From assembly GCA_046726955.1 (NCBI GenBank), contig JBKPBQ010000508.1, positions 1 through 8,375 on the forward strand: a stretch of DNA of 8,375 bases, read 5' to 3'. The stretch's first letter is position 1. Every line of letters starts with the position of its first letter. The notes beneath the pieces were generated by a model. It had not been told where the DNA came from and did not search any database. It worked only from the letters and a program-made list of their open reading frames with translations. Both the position numbers and the translations under genes were made by a program. The stretch is from CAVPGH01 sp046726955 (lineage in GTDB: Bacteria > Acidobacteriota > Vicinamibacteria > Fen-336). Below are positions 1-7,101 of the stretch, in pieces.

Positions 1-41
1 GTCAGCGCACCGAGCGAGCGAACGAGCGCGCCGAGTCCGCG

Positions 42-1421
42 CTAGGCCTTCACCGGCTTCATCGAGCCCAGCACCGTCGGGATGAGCTCCGAGACCGTCG
101 GATGGATGGGGACCGCCCACTGCAGCACGTCGTACGTCACACCCGCGTTCATGATGTCGAGGATGCCGTGGATCGCCTCGTCGCCGCCTATGCCGAGAAT
201 CGACGCGCCGAGGATGCGCTTCGTCTCCGCGTCGGCGATCACCTTCATGAACCCCTGGGTCTCGCCCTTCTCGACGGCCCGGCCCACCTTGGTCATGGGT
301 CTCTGCCCCACGAGGAGCGGCCGGCCGGTCGCGCGAGCCTGCGTCTCCGTTATGCCGACGCGGCCCAGAGGCGGGTCGATGTAGAGGGCGTAGCCAGGAA
401 TGCGGTCCGAGACGCGACGGTGGGCGCCGTCGAGGAGGTTGGCGGCTACGATCTCGTAGTCGTTCCAGGAGGTGTGCGTGAACGCCCCGCGCCCGTTGCA
501 GTCCCCGAGGGCCCAGATGCCGGCGACGTTCGTGGAGAGCGACTCGTCCACGGGAATGAAGCCCCGCGCGTCCACGGCGACGCCCGCCGCGTCCAGGCCG
601 AGGTCGTGCGTGTTGGGCCGGCGGCCCACGGCGAGGAGAAGATGCGACCCGACGATCGTGGGATCGCCTTCCCGGCACTCGACGCCCACCTCGACACCCT
701 GCGAGTGCCGAGCGAGACGGATGCACTCGGCGGCGGTGCGGACGACGATTCCCTCTGCGGTCAGGATGCCGCGGATGGCTTCCGAGACGTCCGCGTCCTC
801 GCGCGCGATGAGCCGCGGGGCCATCTCCACCACCGTGACCCGGGCGCCGAAGCGCCGGTGTATCTGGGCGAACTCGAGGCCGATGTAGCTTCCGCCGATC
901 ACCACGAGGTGCTCGGGCACTTTGTCGAGCTCGAGCATCGTCCGGTTGGTGAGGAACGGCGTCGAATCGACGCCGGGGAGCGGCGGCACGGACGGGCGCG
1001 ATCCGACATTGATAAAGATACGCGGCGCTTCGAAGACGTCGTCGCCGACGCGGACGCGATCCTTCGCCTCGAAGCGGGCGTGGCCCTCCACGAGCGTGCA
1101 GCCCTTCATCCCGCCGACCCACTCCCGCAGGCCGTCGCGCGACCGGGCGACCACCGCGTCCGCACGCGCCTTCACCCGCGGCATGTCCACGCGTACTTCC
1201 CCCCCGAGCACGACGCCGTACTCCGCCGCCCGCCGGGCCGAGTGCGCGACCTGGGCGCTCGCCACGAGCGTCTTCGTAGGCGTGCAGCCGGTGTTGACGC
1301 ACGTCCCCCCGAGCTGGTTTCGCTCGATGAAAGCGACGGTCATCCCCGCGCCCGTCAGCCGTCCCACGAGGGGCGGACCCGCCTGCCCCGCTCCGATCAC
1401 GATCGCGTCGAATCTCTTCAT
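42..1421 (-). CDS. Mercuric-reductase-like FAD/NAD(P)H disulfide oxidoreductase
   Basis: This is a 459-residue class I pyridine nucleotide-disulfide oxidoreductase, full length for the family and expected to be a cytosolic flavoprotein dimer that passes electrons from NAD(P)H through FAD to a redox-active disulfide. Visible motifs are the N-terminal FAD-binding GAGQAG (residues 10-15), the active-site disulfide CVNTGC (Cys41 and Cys46), the NAD(P)-binding GGSYIG (176-181), the second FAD motif ALGDCNG (304-310), and the C-terminal interface pair His440/Glu445 in HPTVSE. The motif after the active cysteines (TPTK) and the GQAGPPL start resemble proteins usually labelled mercuric reductase or FAD-containing oxidoreductase. 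It has neither the N-terminal heavy-metal domain nor the C-terminal vicinal cysteines of true MerA, so mercury reduction is doubtful and the substrate is unknown. Its ATG overlaps the stop of the upstream DUF4126-type gene (ATGA), which implies translational coupling. Family is confident; substrate is not. Confidence 0.95.
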   Translation of the reverse strand: MKRFDAIVIGAGQAGPPLVGRLTGAGMTVAFIERNQLGGTCVNTGCTPTKTLVASAQVAHSARRAAEYGVVLGGEVRVDMPRVKARADAVVARSRDGLREWVGGMKGCTLVEGHARFEAKDRVRVGDDVFEAPRIFINVGSRPSVPPLPGVDSTPFLTNRTMLELDKVPEHLVVIGGSYIGLEFAQIHRRFGARVTVVEMAPRLIAREDADVSEAIRGILTAEGIVVRTAAECIRLARHSQGVEVGVECREGDPTIVGSHLLLAVGRRPNTHDLGLDAAGVAVDARGFIPVDESLSTNVAGIWALGDCNGRGAFTHTSWNDYEIVAANLLDGAHRRVSDRIPGYALYIDPPLGRVGITETQARATGRPLLVGQRPMTKVGRAVEKGETQGFMKVIADAETKRILGASILGIGGDEAIHGILDIMNAGVTYDVLQWAVPIHPTVSELIPTVLGSMKPVKA

Positions 1422-1897
1422 CGAAGTACGAGCACGATCACGACCGCGCTGACGATCGCAACCGCGTCCTCCACGAGCGCCGCGGGACGGTCGCTACCGA
1501 AGGCCGCGGCGAGGCGGGCCCGGAAGGCGCTGCCGCCCAGCGTCCCCACGACGGCGCCGACGATTCCCGCGAGAGCACCGAGAAGCATCGAGCCCGCTCC
1601 GGCCCCGATCGCGGCCCCGCAGACGCCTCCCATGAGGAGGCGCGACCCGAACTGGACGGGGACCTTCCGGCTCGGCGTCGTCGGAAGCTGGTCCGTGACG
1701 AGCTCGCCCGCGGCGAGGACCGTGAGGATCGAGGGCGTCCACGCGTATCCGAGAAAGGCGAGCCACGTGCCCCCGAGATCGAGACGGCCCACCCGAGCCG
1801 CCCAGCTCACCGCGGCGGGAGCAGTCATCGCGCGCAGCCCGGCCACGATCCCGACCCAGAACGCAAGAACGTATCGAACCCCGTCGGTTGCAGGCAT
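1418..1897 (-). CDS. DUF4126-type small integral membrane protein
   Basis: This gene encodes 159 residues of a mostly hydrophobic protein resembling the DUF4126 family, whose function is unknown. The family-like features are VGIVAGLRAMTAP in the first membrane segment (around residues 15-27) and the polar stretch ELVTDQLPTTPSRKVP (65-80). After that come a Gly/Ala-rich membrane pair (about 87-125) and a last hydrophobic segment (143-158). I count four or five membrane spans, with no signal peptide to remove. The reading frame is open further upstream, but the ATG at 1897 is chosen because a strong GAGGAGG ribosome-binding site lies just before it (plus-strand 1901-1909) and the family homology starts there. 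The last codons overlap the start of the reductase gene by four bases (ATGA), so the two are co-translated. The operon suggests a membrane partner or redox-linked role, but that is inference. Confidence 0.88.
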   Translation of the reverse strand: MPATDGVRYVLAFWVGIVAGLRAMTAPAAVSWAARVGRLDLGGTWLAFLGYAWTPSILTVLAAGELVTDQLPTTPSRKVPVQFGSRLLMGGVCGAAIGAGAGSMLLGALAGIVGAVVGTLGGSAFRARLAAAFGSDRPAALVEDAVAIVSAVVIVLVLR

Positions 1898-1955
1898 GCG
1901 TTCCTCCTCGTGATTCCCCGAGGTCCGACATCCTAACGCGAGGCGCCTCGCCGCT

Positions 1956-1991
1956 CGTGACATAATTTCGACCAGCCCCCGGGATGTCACG
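1956..1991 (-). promoter_or_regulatory. Candidate promoter with flanking 8-base inverted repeat, for the DUF4126-reductase operon
   Basis: Two perfect 8-base arms, CGTGACAT (1956-1963) and ATGTCACG (1984-1991), are separated by 20 bases that include an AT-rich island unusual for this DNA. Read on the minus strand, GTGACA (1990 to 1985) matches the -35 consensus at five of six positions. After 17 bases comes AATTAT (1967 to 1962), a four-of-six match to a -10. The transcript would start roughly 55-60 bases before the ATG at 1897. On the plus strand CATAAT (1961-1966) could be a -10 for the DUF3187 gene, but I see no matching -35. The arms overlap the promoter elements, as expected of a repressor or activator operator. 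This is a motif reading only. Confidence 0.35.
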
Positions 1992-2003
1992 CGCCCCCGC
2001 CCC

Positions 2004-3056
2004 ATGAACAGGACAACGGAACATCGACGGGGGGCGGGGCGCCCTCGCGCCTGCCTGGCCGTTCTCGCCGCCTTCTTCATCGCGACCACCGCCCTCGCCG
2101 GAGAAGAGCCCACTCGCGAGACCCGTCGCGGCCCCACCGAGCTGCGCGACGAGCACGTGCTCGCGCAGGACCGGCTCACTCTCCCCGCCATCGGTCCGGA
2201 CACCGTCGGAGAAGGCCGCTTTACGCTCCGGACGTCCCTGCTCTGGCTCAACTCGTTCTCGTGGACGCAGGACGTTCCCGGCGAGAACCCCGGAGATCGG
2301 CGATTCCTGATCGACGGCGAGACGCGGACCCTGGACCTCACGGTCCGCTACGGGCTGCGCGAGAACCTCGACGTCGGTCTCCGCGTCCCGTTTCGCTGGC
2401 GGGGCGGAGGCGAGCTGGACGGGGTGATCGACACGTGGCATCGGATCTTCGGCCTGCCCGACGGCAACCGACGGGACTTCCTGCGGGACCAGTTTCGCGT
2501 GGAAGGCCTGACCACGGACCGCGGGTCGTTCTCGTGGAACGACGAGAAGGGCACGGGGCTCGGAAACCTGGAGGCGGAAGCGCGATGGCGCTTCCACGAC
2601 GGCGGCTTCTTCGGCTGGGCCGTCGCGCTCGAGACGAGGGTGGCCGCGCCCACCGGAACCGGTCCCTTCGCGGGGGACGGCGTCGGGCTCGGACTCCAGC
2701 TCGTCGGGGCGCGCCGCCTCGCCTCGTGGCTCGACCTCTACCTCGGCGGAGGCACGACGATGCAGGACAGCGGCCCCGTCCGCCGGATCGAGTACGAGCC
2801 CTTGCGTGTGCACGGCTTCCTCGCGCTCGAATGGCGTCCGGCGCGCCGGCTGAGCCTGGTCGGCGAGACCGACGCCGCCTCGCGCCTCGTCGAGAACATC
2901 GACCGCTACCCCGGGCTGCACTGGATGGTGAACGTCAGCGGGCGCATCGACGTCTCGCGCTCCGCGCGGCTGGAGCTCGGCTTCACGGAGAACATCATGG
3001 ACCAGCTCTCGACCGCAGACTTCGGGGTGCATTTCGGTCTAGTCTTCAGGCCTTGA
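2004..3056 (+). CDS. DUF3187-like outer-membrane beta-barrel protein
   Basis: This 350-residue exported protein has a basic n-region, a hydrophobic core (about residues 17-30) and a likely signal peptidase I site after ALA (residue 32). The mature part is rich in alternating polar/aromatic stretches. It carries features I associate with DUF3187: the W..SFSW start of the barrel, a D-G-E-T segment (about 92-95), RYGLRENLDVGLRVPF, and GGGELDGVIDTWHRIFGLPDG. It ends in a run of amphipathic strands finishing GLVFRP. DUF3187 proteins are uncharacterised; an outer-membrane location and a barrel fold are inferred from the signal peptide and strand pattern. No good ribosome-binding site precedes the ATG (the upstream bases are C-rich), but the start fits the signal peptide well. 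Its TGA overlaps a TTG start for the sigma-54 regulator, implying co-expression and perhaps that the regulator responds to envelope conditions. Confidence 0.85.
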   Translation: MNRTTEHRRGAGRPRACLAVLAAFFIATTALAGEEPTRETRRGPTELRDEHVLAQDRLTLPAIGPDTVGEGRFTLRTSLLWLNSFSWTQDVPGENPGDRRFLIDGETRTLDLTVRYGLRENLDVGLRVPFRWRGGGELDGVIDTWHRIFGLPDGNRRDFLRDQFRVEGLTTDRGSFSWNDEKGTGLGNLEAEARWRFHDGGFFGWAVALETRVAAPTGTGPFAGDGVGLGLQLVGARRLASWLDLYLGGGTTMQDSGPVRRIEYEPLRVHGFLALEWRPARRLSLVGETDAASRLVENIDRYPGLHWMVNVSGRIDVSRSARLELGFTENIMDQLSTADFGVHFGLVFRP

Positions 3057-3494
3057 CGACGCGGTCCGGCACCGACGACTTCCGAAACGTCCTCGAGCCG
3101 CTGAGCCGGGCGGCCCGTCCCGTTCTCCCCTTCCACGAGATGGGGTTCGACCCCTCGGCGGACGCGGCCGCGGCCACGGCGTCTCCGAGCTCCGTCCGGA
3201 CGGAGATCCTCGACGCGGCGACGATGGTGCGGACCTCGGTCGTGCACGACGGGGAAATCCTCGGCCGGCTCTGGTTCAAGGCACGCCCGGGCGAGACCTT
3301 CGTCGCCGGACACGAGGCCGTGGCGGAGTCGCTCGCGGGAATCGCGGGCGTCCTCGTCGCGAGCGAGCGCGAGCGGCGGCGCGAAGACGAGCGGCGCCGC
3401 CGGACGGAGGCGCTCGAGGCGCTGCTGCCGACGCTCGCCCGAGCGCTCGACGTGCGCGCGGTCTTCACGCAGGTGTCCGCGGTGGCCCAGGCCC
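3053..3494 (+). pseudogene. 5' part of frameshifted sigma-54 activator (first GAF module and linker)
   Basis: This segment encodes the N-terminal 147 residues of the regulator that continues in another frame at 3495. The TTG at 3053 overlaps the stop of the DUF3187 gene (TTGA) and is the first in-frame start. An ATG at 3140 is an alternative but would cut the domain. The text FRNVLEPLSRAARPVLPF and the later GRLWFKARPGETF followed by an Ala/Leu-rich helix read as a GAF-like sensory module (about residues 8-105). A strongly charged Arg/Glu linker (105-118) follows, then the start of a second GAF module (ALDVRAVFTQVSAVAQA). Removing one C from the CCC at 3492-3494 joins this exactly to VLPH of the downstream frame, giving a 645-residue protein. 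Without correction this frame runs on to a stop at 4150 as non-homologous sequence. It could be a sequencing or assembly error or a real inactivating indel. Neither start has a clear ribosome-binding site. Confidence 0.7.
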
Positions 3495-4991
3495 GTGCTG
3501 CCCCACGTGTTCCTGGGCCTCGGCCTCATCGACGAGAAGAAGGGCCCACTGCGCGTCTACGCCACCTCCGATCCGATCCCGGAAGAGCAGCTTCCGGAGA
3601 TCGCCCTCCCCGCCTCGCTGCGCGAGGACGACGAAGCCGATTACCTGATCTTCCAGCACATCACGCTCGTGCCCGAGAAACACGCCGCGCGCTCGCGTCT
3701 CCTCCGGCCGGGCGCGAACGAGCTCCTCCCCTTCGAGATGGAGCTGGACGCCTTCCGCTACGACATGTTCGCGGCCAAGGGCGTGCAATGCGTCATGCGC
3801 GTGCCCGTCCGCCTCGGGGACGCGCTCGTCGCCTTCCTCATGCTGGCGGCCGCGGAGCCCGAGCAGTACGGCCCGGAAGAGGCGGCGATCGCCCGCCGCA
3901 TCGCGGACCACGTCGCTCTCGCTCTCTCCCACCAGCGGCTGGCCGAGGAGGAGCGACGCGGTGCGGAGGCCGCGCAGCGCGCGGACCGCCTGGCCGTCCG
4001 CGTCGAGCGCTTGCGCGAGGAGCTCGAAGCGCACGGTCCGCACCGGGCGATCGGACGATCGCGCCAGTGGCAGCAGGTCCTCGCGCAGGCCACGAAGGTC
4101 GCGGCCACGGAGACGACCGTCCTCCTCACCGGCGAGTCGGGCACCGGTAAGGAGGTCGTCGCGCGCTTCATCCACCGCGGATCTCCGCGCGCGGACGGAC
4201 CGTTCGTCGCCCTCAACTGCGCGGCCCTCCCCGAGCAGCTCCTCGAGTCCGAGCTTTTCGGCCACGAGCGCGGGGCCTTCACCGGCGCCGCGAGCGCCAA
4301 GCCCGGCCGCATCGAGCAGGCGACGGGGGGCGTCCTCTTCCTGGACGAAGTCGGCGAGATGAGCCCGGCCGTCCAGGCCAAGCTCCTGCGCGTCCTCCAG
4401 GAGCGCGAGTTCCAGCGCCTGGGCGCGACGCGGGCGCAGAAGGCGGACGTGCGCGTGGTCGCGGCGACCAACAAGGACCTCGAGGCGGCGATCGCCCGCG
4501 GCGACTTCCGCGAGGACCTCTACTACCGGCTGCAGGTCTTCGAGATCGCGCTGCCGCCGCTCCGCGAGCGCCCCGAGGACGTCCTCACGCTCATCGACGC
4601 CTTCCTCCAGGAGCTGGGAGCCGCGATCGGCCGCCCGCCGGCCGGCCTCTCGCGCGAGGCGCGCGAGAAGATGCTCGCCTACGCCTGGCCCGGAAACGTG
4701 CGCGAGCTCCGCAACGCCATCGAGCGTGCGGTCATCCTCTGCGAGGGCGGGCTCATCACGAGCGAGCACCTCCCGATCGCCCTCGACGCGGTGGCGGCGC
4801 CGCGTCCGCGTCCGCCTGCGGCCCCGTCGCCTCCCCCCGCCGGCCTCCACCTCGAGGAAGTCGAGAAGGAGCTGGTCGAGAAGGCGCTCACCCAGGCGCG
4901 CTACAACAAGTCGAAGGCCGCGCGCCTGCTCGGGCTCACCCGCGCCCAGCTCTACTCGCGCCTGGCGAAGTACGGCCTCGACCGCGAGTAG
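3495..4991 (+). CDS. Sigma-54-dependent transcriptional activator (GAF, AAA+, Fis-type HTH), main frame
   Basis: This 498-residue frame holds most of a bacterial enhancer-binding protein. It comprises a GAF module (to about residue 143), a coiled-coil-like linker (about 144-178), an AAA+ ATPase (about 182-415) and a C-terminal Fis-type helix-turn-helix (471-498, with KAARLLGLTRAQLYSRL). Diagnostic motifs are intact: Walker A GESGTGKE (213-220), the sigma-54-contacting loop GAFTGA (260-265), Walker B VLFLDE (280-285), sensor I region VVAATNKDL and sensor II region WPGNVRELRN. There is no phosphoacceptor receiver domain, so control is probably by ligand or redox sensing through GAF domains. The GTG at 3495 is the first start in this frame, but it has no convincing ribosome-binding site and lies inside a GAF motif (VLPH), so the true start is probably TTG 3053 through a frameshift. 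The gene ends six bases before a convergent gene. Target promoters are unknown; a sigma-54-like site lies at 7228. Confidence 0.93.
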   Translation: MLPHVFLGLGLIDEKKGPLRVYATSDPIPEEQLPEIALPASLREDDEADYLIFQHITLVPEKHAARSRLLRPGANELLPFEMELDAFRYDMFAAKGVQCVMRVPVRLGDALVAFLMLAAAEPEQYGPEEAAIARRIADHVALALSHQRLAEEERRGAEAAQRADRLAVRVERLREELEAHGPHRAIGRSRQWQQVLAQATKVAATETTVLLTGESGTGKEVVARFIHRGSPRADGPFVALNCAALPEQLLESELFGHERGAFTGAASAKPGRIEQATGGVLFLDEVGEMSPAVQAKLLRVLQEREFQRLGATRAQKADVRVVAATNKDLEAAIARGDFREDLYYRLQVFEIALPPLRERPEDVLTLIDAFLQELGAAIGRPPAGLSREAREKMLAYAWPGNVRELRNAIERAVILCEGGLITSEHLPIALDAVAAPRPRPPAAPSPPPAGLHLEEVEKELVEKALTQARYNKSKAARLLGLTRAQLYSRLAKYGLDRE

Positions 4992-4997
4992 GCCCGC

Positions 4998-6077
4998 TCA
5001 GGCCAGGGCCTCGAGGGGGACGCGGCACTCCGTGCAGACGGCGAAGCCCGCGCGGTACTCGCCGCCGCAGAGAGGACAGTAGCTGGCGGCGTCGCCGTCG
5101 CGCCGGGCGGGCGGACGCAGGACCTCGCGCAGGCTCGTTCCGACCTCCTCGCAGACGCGCGCCCACGACTTCTCCTTGAGCGCCGCCCATTCGGCGATCT
5201 CTCCGCCCCTCTCCGCCTCGCGCCGCAGCCGGTGCACCTCCAGCCGCGCGAGGGCCCGGAAGTCCTCGGCGGGCAGGAACGCTCCGGCCACGGCGAGAGC
5301 GTCGAAGCGCGCGTAGACGTCGCGGAAGATCACGAACGGCGCGTGGGCCGCCGACGGCGGGAAGAAGACGAGGGGGAGAAGACGGTTCCGCGCGGCCGGC
5401 GGGGCGTAGCCCAGCCGCTTCAGCGCGACGTACGACAGGGCGAGGATCGAGACGTGCACCGCCAGGATGGCGAGCAGCACGGTCGCCAGGCTCGGTCCGC
5501 GCTCCCACTTGAGCGCGACGCCGACGGGGAGGATCGCGAACGTAAGGACGAAGAGCGCGAGGCCGAGCGCCGAGAGCACGCGCCATAATCGCAGGTGGCT
5601 CGCGCGCAGCGTGCGGATGGCGCGGACGTCGGCCGACTCCTCGAGGACCGCACGTATGCGCCGAGCGCGGTCGGCCCTCGGCAGGGCGGCGAGCTCGCGG
5701 AGCGATGCGGCCAGATGCTCGGCCGCGGCCTTCGAGGGGAGACGAACCGAGCGGTCTCCGAGCCGTAGGCTGCGCTCGTTCGTCTCGATCCTCAGCCCAT
5801 CGAGGGGGATTGTTGCGAACTCGGGAAGCTCGCCGGAGGACGCAGATCCTGCCTCGACGTGTACCGCCGTCGATCCGATCCGGACCGAGGAGACGACAGC
5901 CGACACCACTTCGGCGAACGGCGAGAAGCCGAGCAGCGAGAAGCCCTTCCTCGCCGCTCGGAAGCGTGACGACCAGGCGGCGGCGAGGAGGATCTCGGAC
6001 GCCCGCACCCCGGCCAGCCCGTCGAGCAGGTAGAACGCGACGAGGAACGGGAGGACGTCCTCGATGAGCGCGTGCAT
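4998..6077 (-). CDS. Hypothetical membrane protein with C-terminal zinc ribbon
   Basis: I do not recognise a named family for this 359-residue protein. It has a hydrophobic N-terminal stretch (about residues 8-24) and a soluble part with strand-like segments (60-115). Two clear membrane segments follow (about 166-189 and 197-219), then an Arg/Glu-rich helical region (270-310). It ends in a zinc ribbon with cysteines 334, 337, 348 and 351 (CPLC...CTEC, spacing CX2C-X10-CX2C). The ribbon ends in a CRVPL-type tail like that of other small bacterial zinc ribbons. The ATG at 6077 has no good ribosome-binding site. The gene lies 33 bases downstream of the DUF2167-type gene on the same strand, so it is probably co-transcribed. 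It converges on the sigma-54 regulator with only six bases between the stops. The ribbon may bind nucleic acid or a partner at the membrane, but no function can be assigned. Confidence 0.85.
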   Translation of the reverse strand: MHALIEDVLPFLVAFYLLDGLAGVRASEILLAAAWSSRFRAARKGFSLLGFSPFAEVVSAVVSSVRIGSTAVHVEAGSASSGELPEFATIPLDGLRIETNERSLRLGDRSVRLPSKAAAEHLAASLRELAALPRADRARRIRAVLEESADVRAIRTLRASHLRLWRVLSALGLALFVLTFAILPVGVALKWERGPSLATVLLAILAVHVSILALSYVALKRLGYAPPAARNRLLPLVFFPPSAAHAPFVIFRDVYARFDALAVAGAFLPAEDFRALARLEVHRLRREAERGGEIAEWAALKEKSWARVCEEVGTSLREVLRPPARRDGDAASYCPLCGGEYRAGFAVCTECRVPLEALA

Positions 6078-6110
6078 GCGGACGGGCCGGCCGCGGAGGG
6101 CTTGGCTCTC

Positions 6111-6974
6111 CTACGACTCGCCGCGGCCGAACATGCTCGCGAACATCCTCTTCACGGCGGCGAAGGCGGCCACGACGAGCACGACGATCGCCTTGCCGCC
6201 CTTGGCGAGCAGCTTCACCAGGAACTGCAGGACGCCGAGCTTGACGGCCGCCGCACCCGCGCCGCCGGCCACGAGGGCGACGAGGCCGTACTCCGCCACC
6301 TTGTCTCCGGGAACGAACTCGGCGTAGGTGCGGCCCGCCTTGTAGGAGAACCCGGCGAGCACCTTCGCGACCTCGGGGCGGGACAGGGCGATCTTCGCGG
6401 GCTCGTCCACGAGCGTCACCGACATGTAGCCGTGTCGGCCGAGCACGCGCATGTTGTAGTTCACGACCTCCTCGCCCGTGTCGTTCTTCGCCTTGAGCGC
6501 CCACACGAGGTTATGGCTGGCCTGGTCGTAGTGCGGCTCCTCGAACCAGCCCGTCACGTGGAGAGCGGGGATCCCCTTGCTCTTGCGGGTCTCGTTGGCC
6601 TCCTCAGTGCCCTTACGGATGCCCTCGAGGATCGCGTCCTTGTCGATCTCGTCCTTGTCCGTGTCCTTGACGTAGCCGACGTCCTGGTACTCGAACAGCA
6701 TGAACCAGTCCTGGTCCTTGCCCCGCGGCATAACGAGCCCGACCTCGTCGTTCGACACCGTGTTGCCCATCGCCTCCATGAGCTTCTTGGAGTCGGCGGC
6801 GTTCGCGAACGTGTAGGGAGCGCCGATCTGGATCTGGGCCTGCTCGCCGAGGTCCACCGTGGAGGGACCCTTCACCCAGCTGACGGGCGGCATGGACGCG
6901 ACCGCCGGGGAAGCAACGGCGAGCGACAGCAAGGCGAGACGGCCGGCGGCGCTCAGGACGCGTGCGGTCCTCAT
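6111..6974 (-). CDS. DUF2167-family exported, membrane-anchored protein
   Basis: This gene encodes 287 residues. A signal peptide covers about residues 1-26 (cleavage likely after AVA), followed by a family-like core: GPSTVDLGEQAQI (36-48), a KLMEAMGN segment (64-71), DWFMLFEYQDVGYVKD (89-104), EGIRKGTEEAN (117-127), GWFEEPHYDQASHNLVWAL (142-160), and VNYNMRVLGR (171-180). Further on are AGRTYAEFVPGDKVAEYGL and a Gly/Ala-rich hydrophobic tail with one or two membrane spans (about 229-275) ending in basic residues. This order matches DUF2167, described only as uncharacterised membrane-anchored proteins, so most of it probably faces the periplasm. A TTG nine bases upstream is also in frame. The ATG at 6974 is preferred because the GGGAGGG ribosome-binding site (6984-6990) abuts the TTG but sits at a usable distance from the ATG. 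It is the first gene of a probable operon with the zinc-ribbon protein. Confidence 0.92.
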   Translation of the reverse strand: MRTARVLSAAGRLALLSLAVASPAVASMPPVSWVKGPSTVDLGEQAQIQIGAPYTFANAADSKKLMEAMGNTVSNDEVGLVMPRGKDQDWFMLFEYQDVGYVKDTDKDEIDKDAILEGIRKGTEEANETRKSKGIPALHVTGWFEEPHYDQASHNLVWALKAKNDTGEEVVNYNMRVLGRHGYMSVTLVDEPAKIALSRPEVAKVLAGFSYKAGRTYAEFVPGDKVAEYGLVALVAGGAGAAAVKLGVLQFLVKLLAKGGKAIVVLVVAAFAAVKRMFASMFGRGES

Positions 6975-7101
6975 CTCGATCAACCCTCCCGGGCGCGGTT
7001 GAGCCCGCTCCCCTCAAAGGAGCTCGCAGGCGTGGAGGGTCGAATTCGTCGTCCCGAGTGCCCCTTCGGTCATCGTTTCATGCGCAGCGAGGACCCCTTG
7101 T

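Noticed and set aside
11..29. Short GAGC/GAAC repeats just after the reductase stop
   Set aside because: Only about four imperfect 4-base units; ordinary low complexity for GC-rich DNA, with no gene visible in positions 1-41.
102..1913. Very long open frame (603 codons) on the plus strand, opposite the reductase and DUF4126 genes
   Set aside because: It is antisense to two genes with clear family motifs and ribosome-binding sites; its translation is rich in Arg, His and Asp with no domain. Long empty frames are expected in GC-rich DNA.
1898..2341. Upstream extension of the DUF4126 frame to an ATG at 2341
   Set aside because: It would run antisense into the DUF3187 gene; the GAGGAGG-linked ATG at 1897 is far better.
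1494..3032. Long minus-strand open frame (512 codons) opposite the DUF3187 gene
   Set aside because: Low-complexity, Arg/Glu/Pro-rich translation without motifs; the plus-strand protein has a signal peptide and family pattern.
3488..3497. Programmed +1 frameshift as an explanation for the split regulator
   Set aside because: There is no in-frame stop, rare-codon or known slippery context at the shift point; a simple extra base in the CCC is the more economical explanation.
3465..4850. Long minus-strand open frame (461 codons) opposite the sigma-54 activator
   Set aside because: The plus strand carries unmistakable Walker A, GAFTGA, Walker B and HTH motifs; the antisense frame is a compositional shadow.
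4936..6504. Minus-strand frame (522 codons) overlapping the zinc-ribbon and DUF2167 genes
   Set aside because: It is in a different frame from both recognisable proteins and translates to Arg/Gly/Pro-rich sequence.
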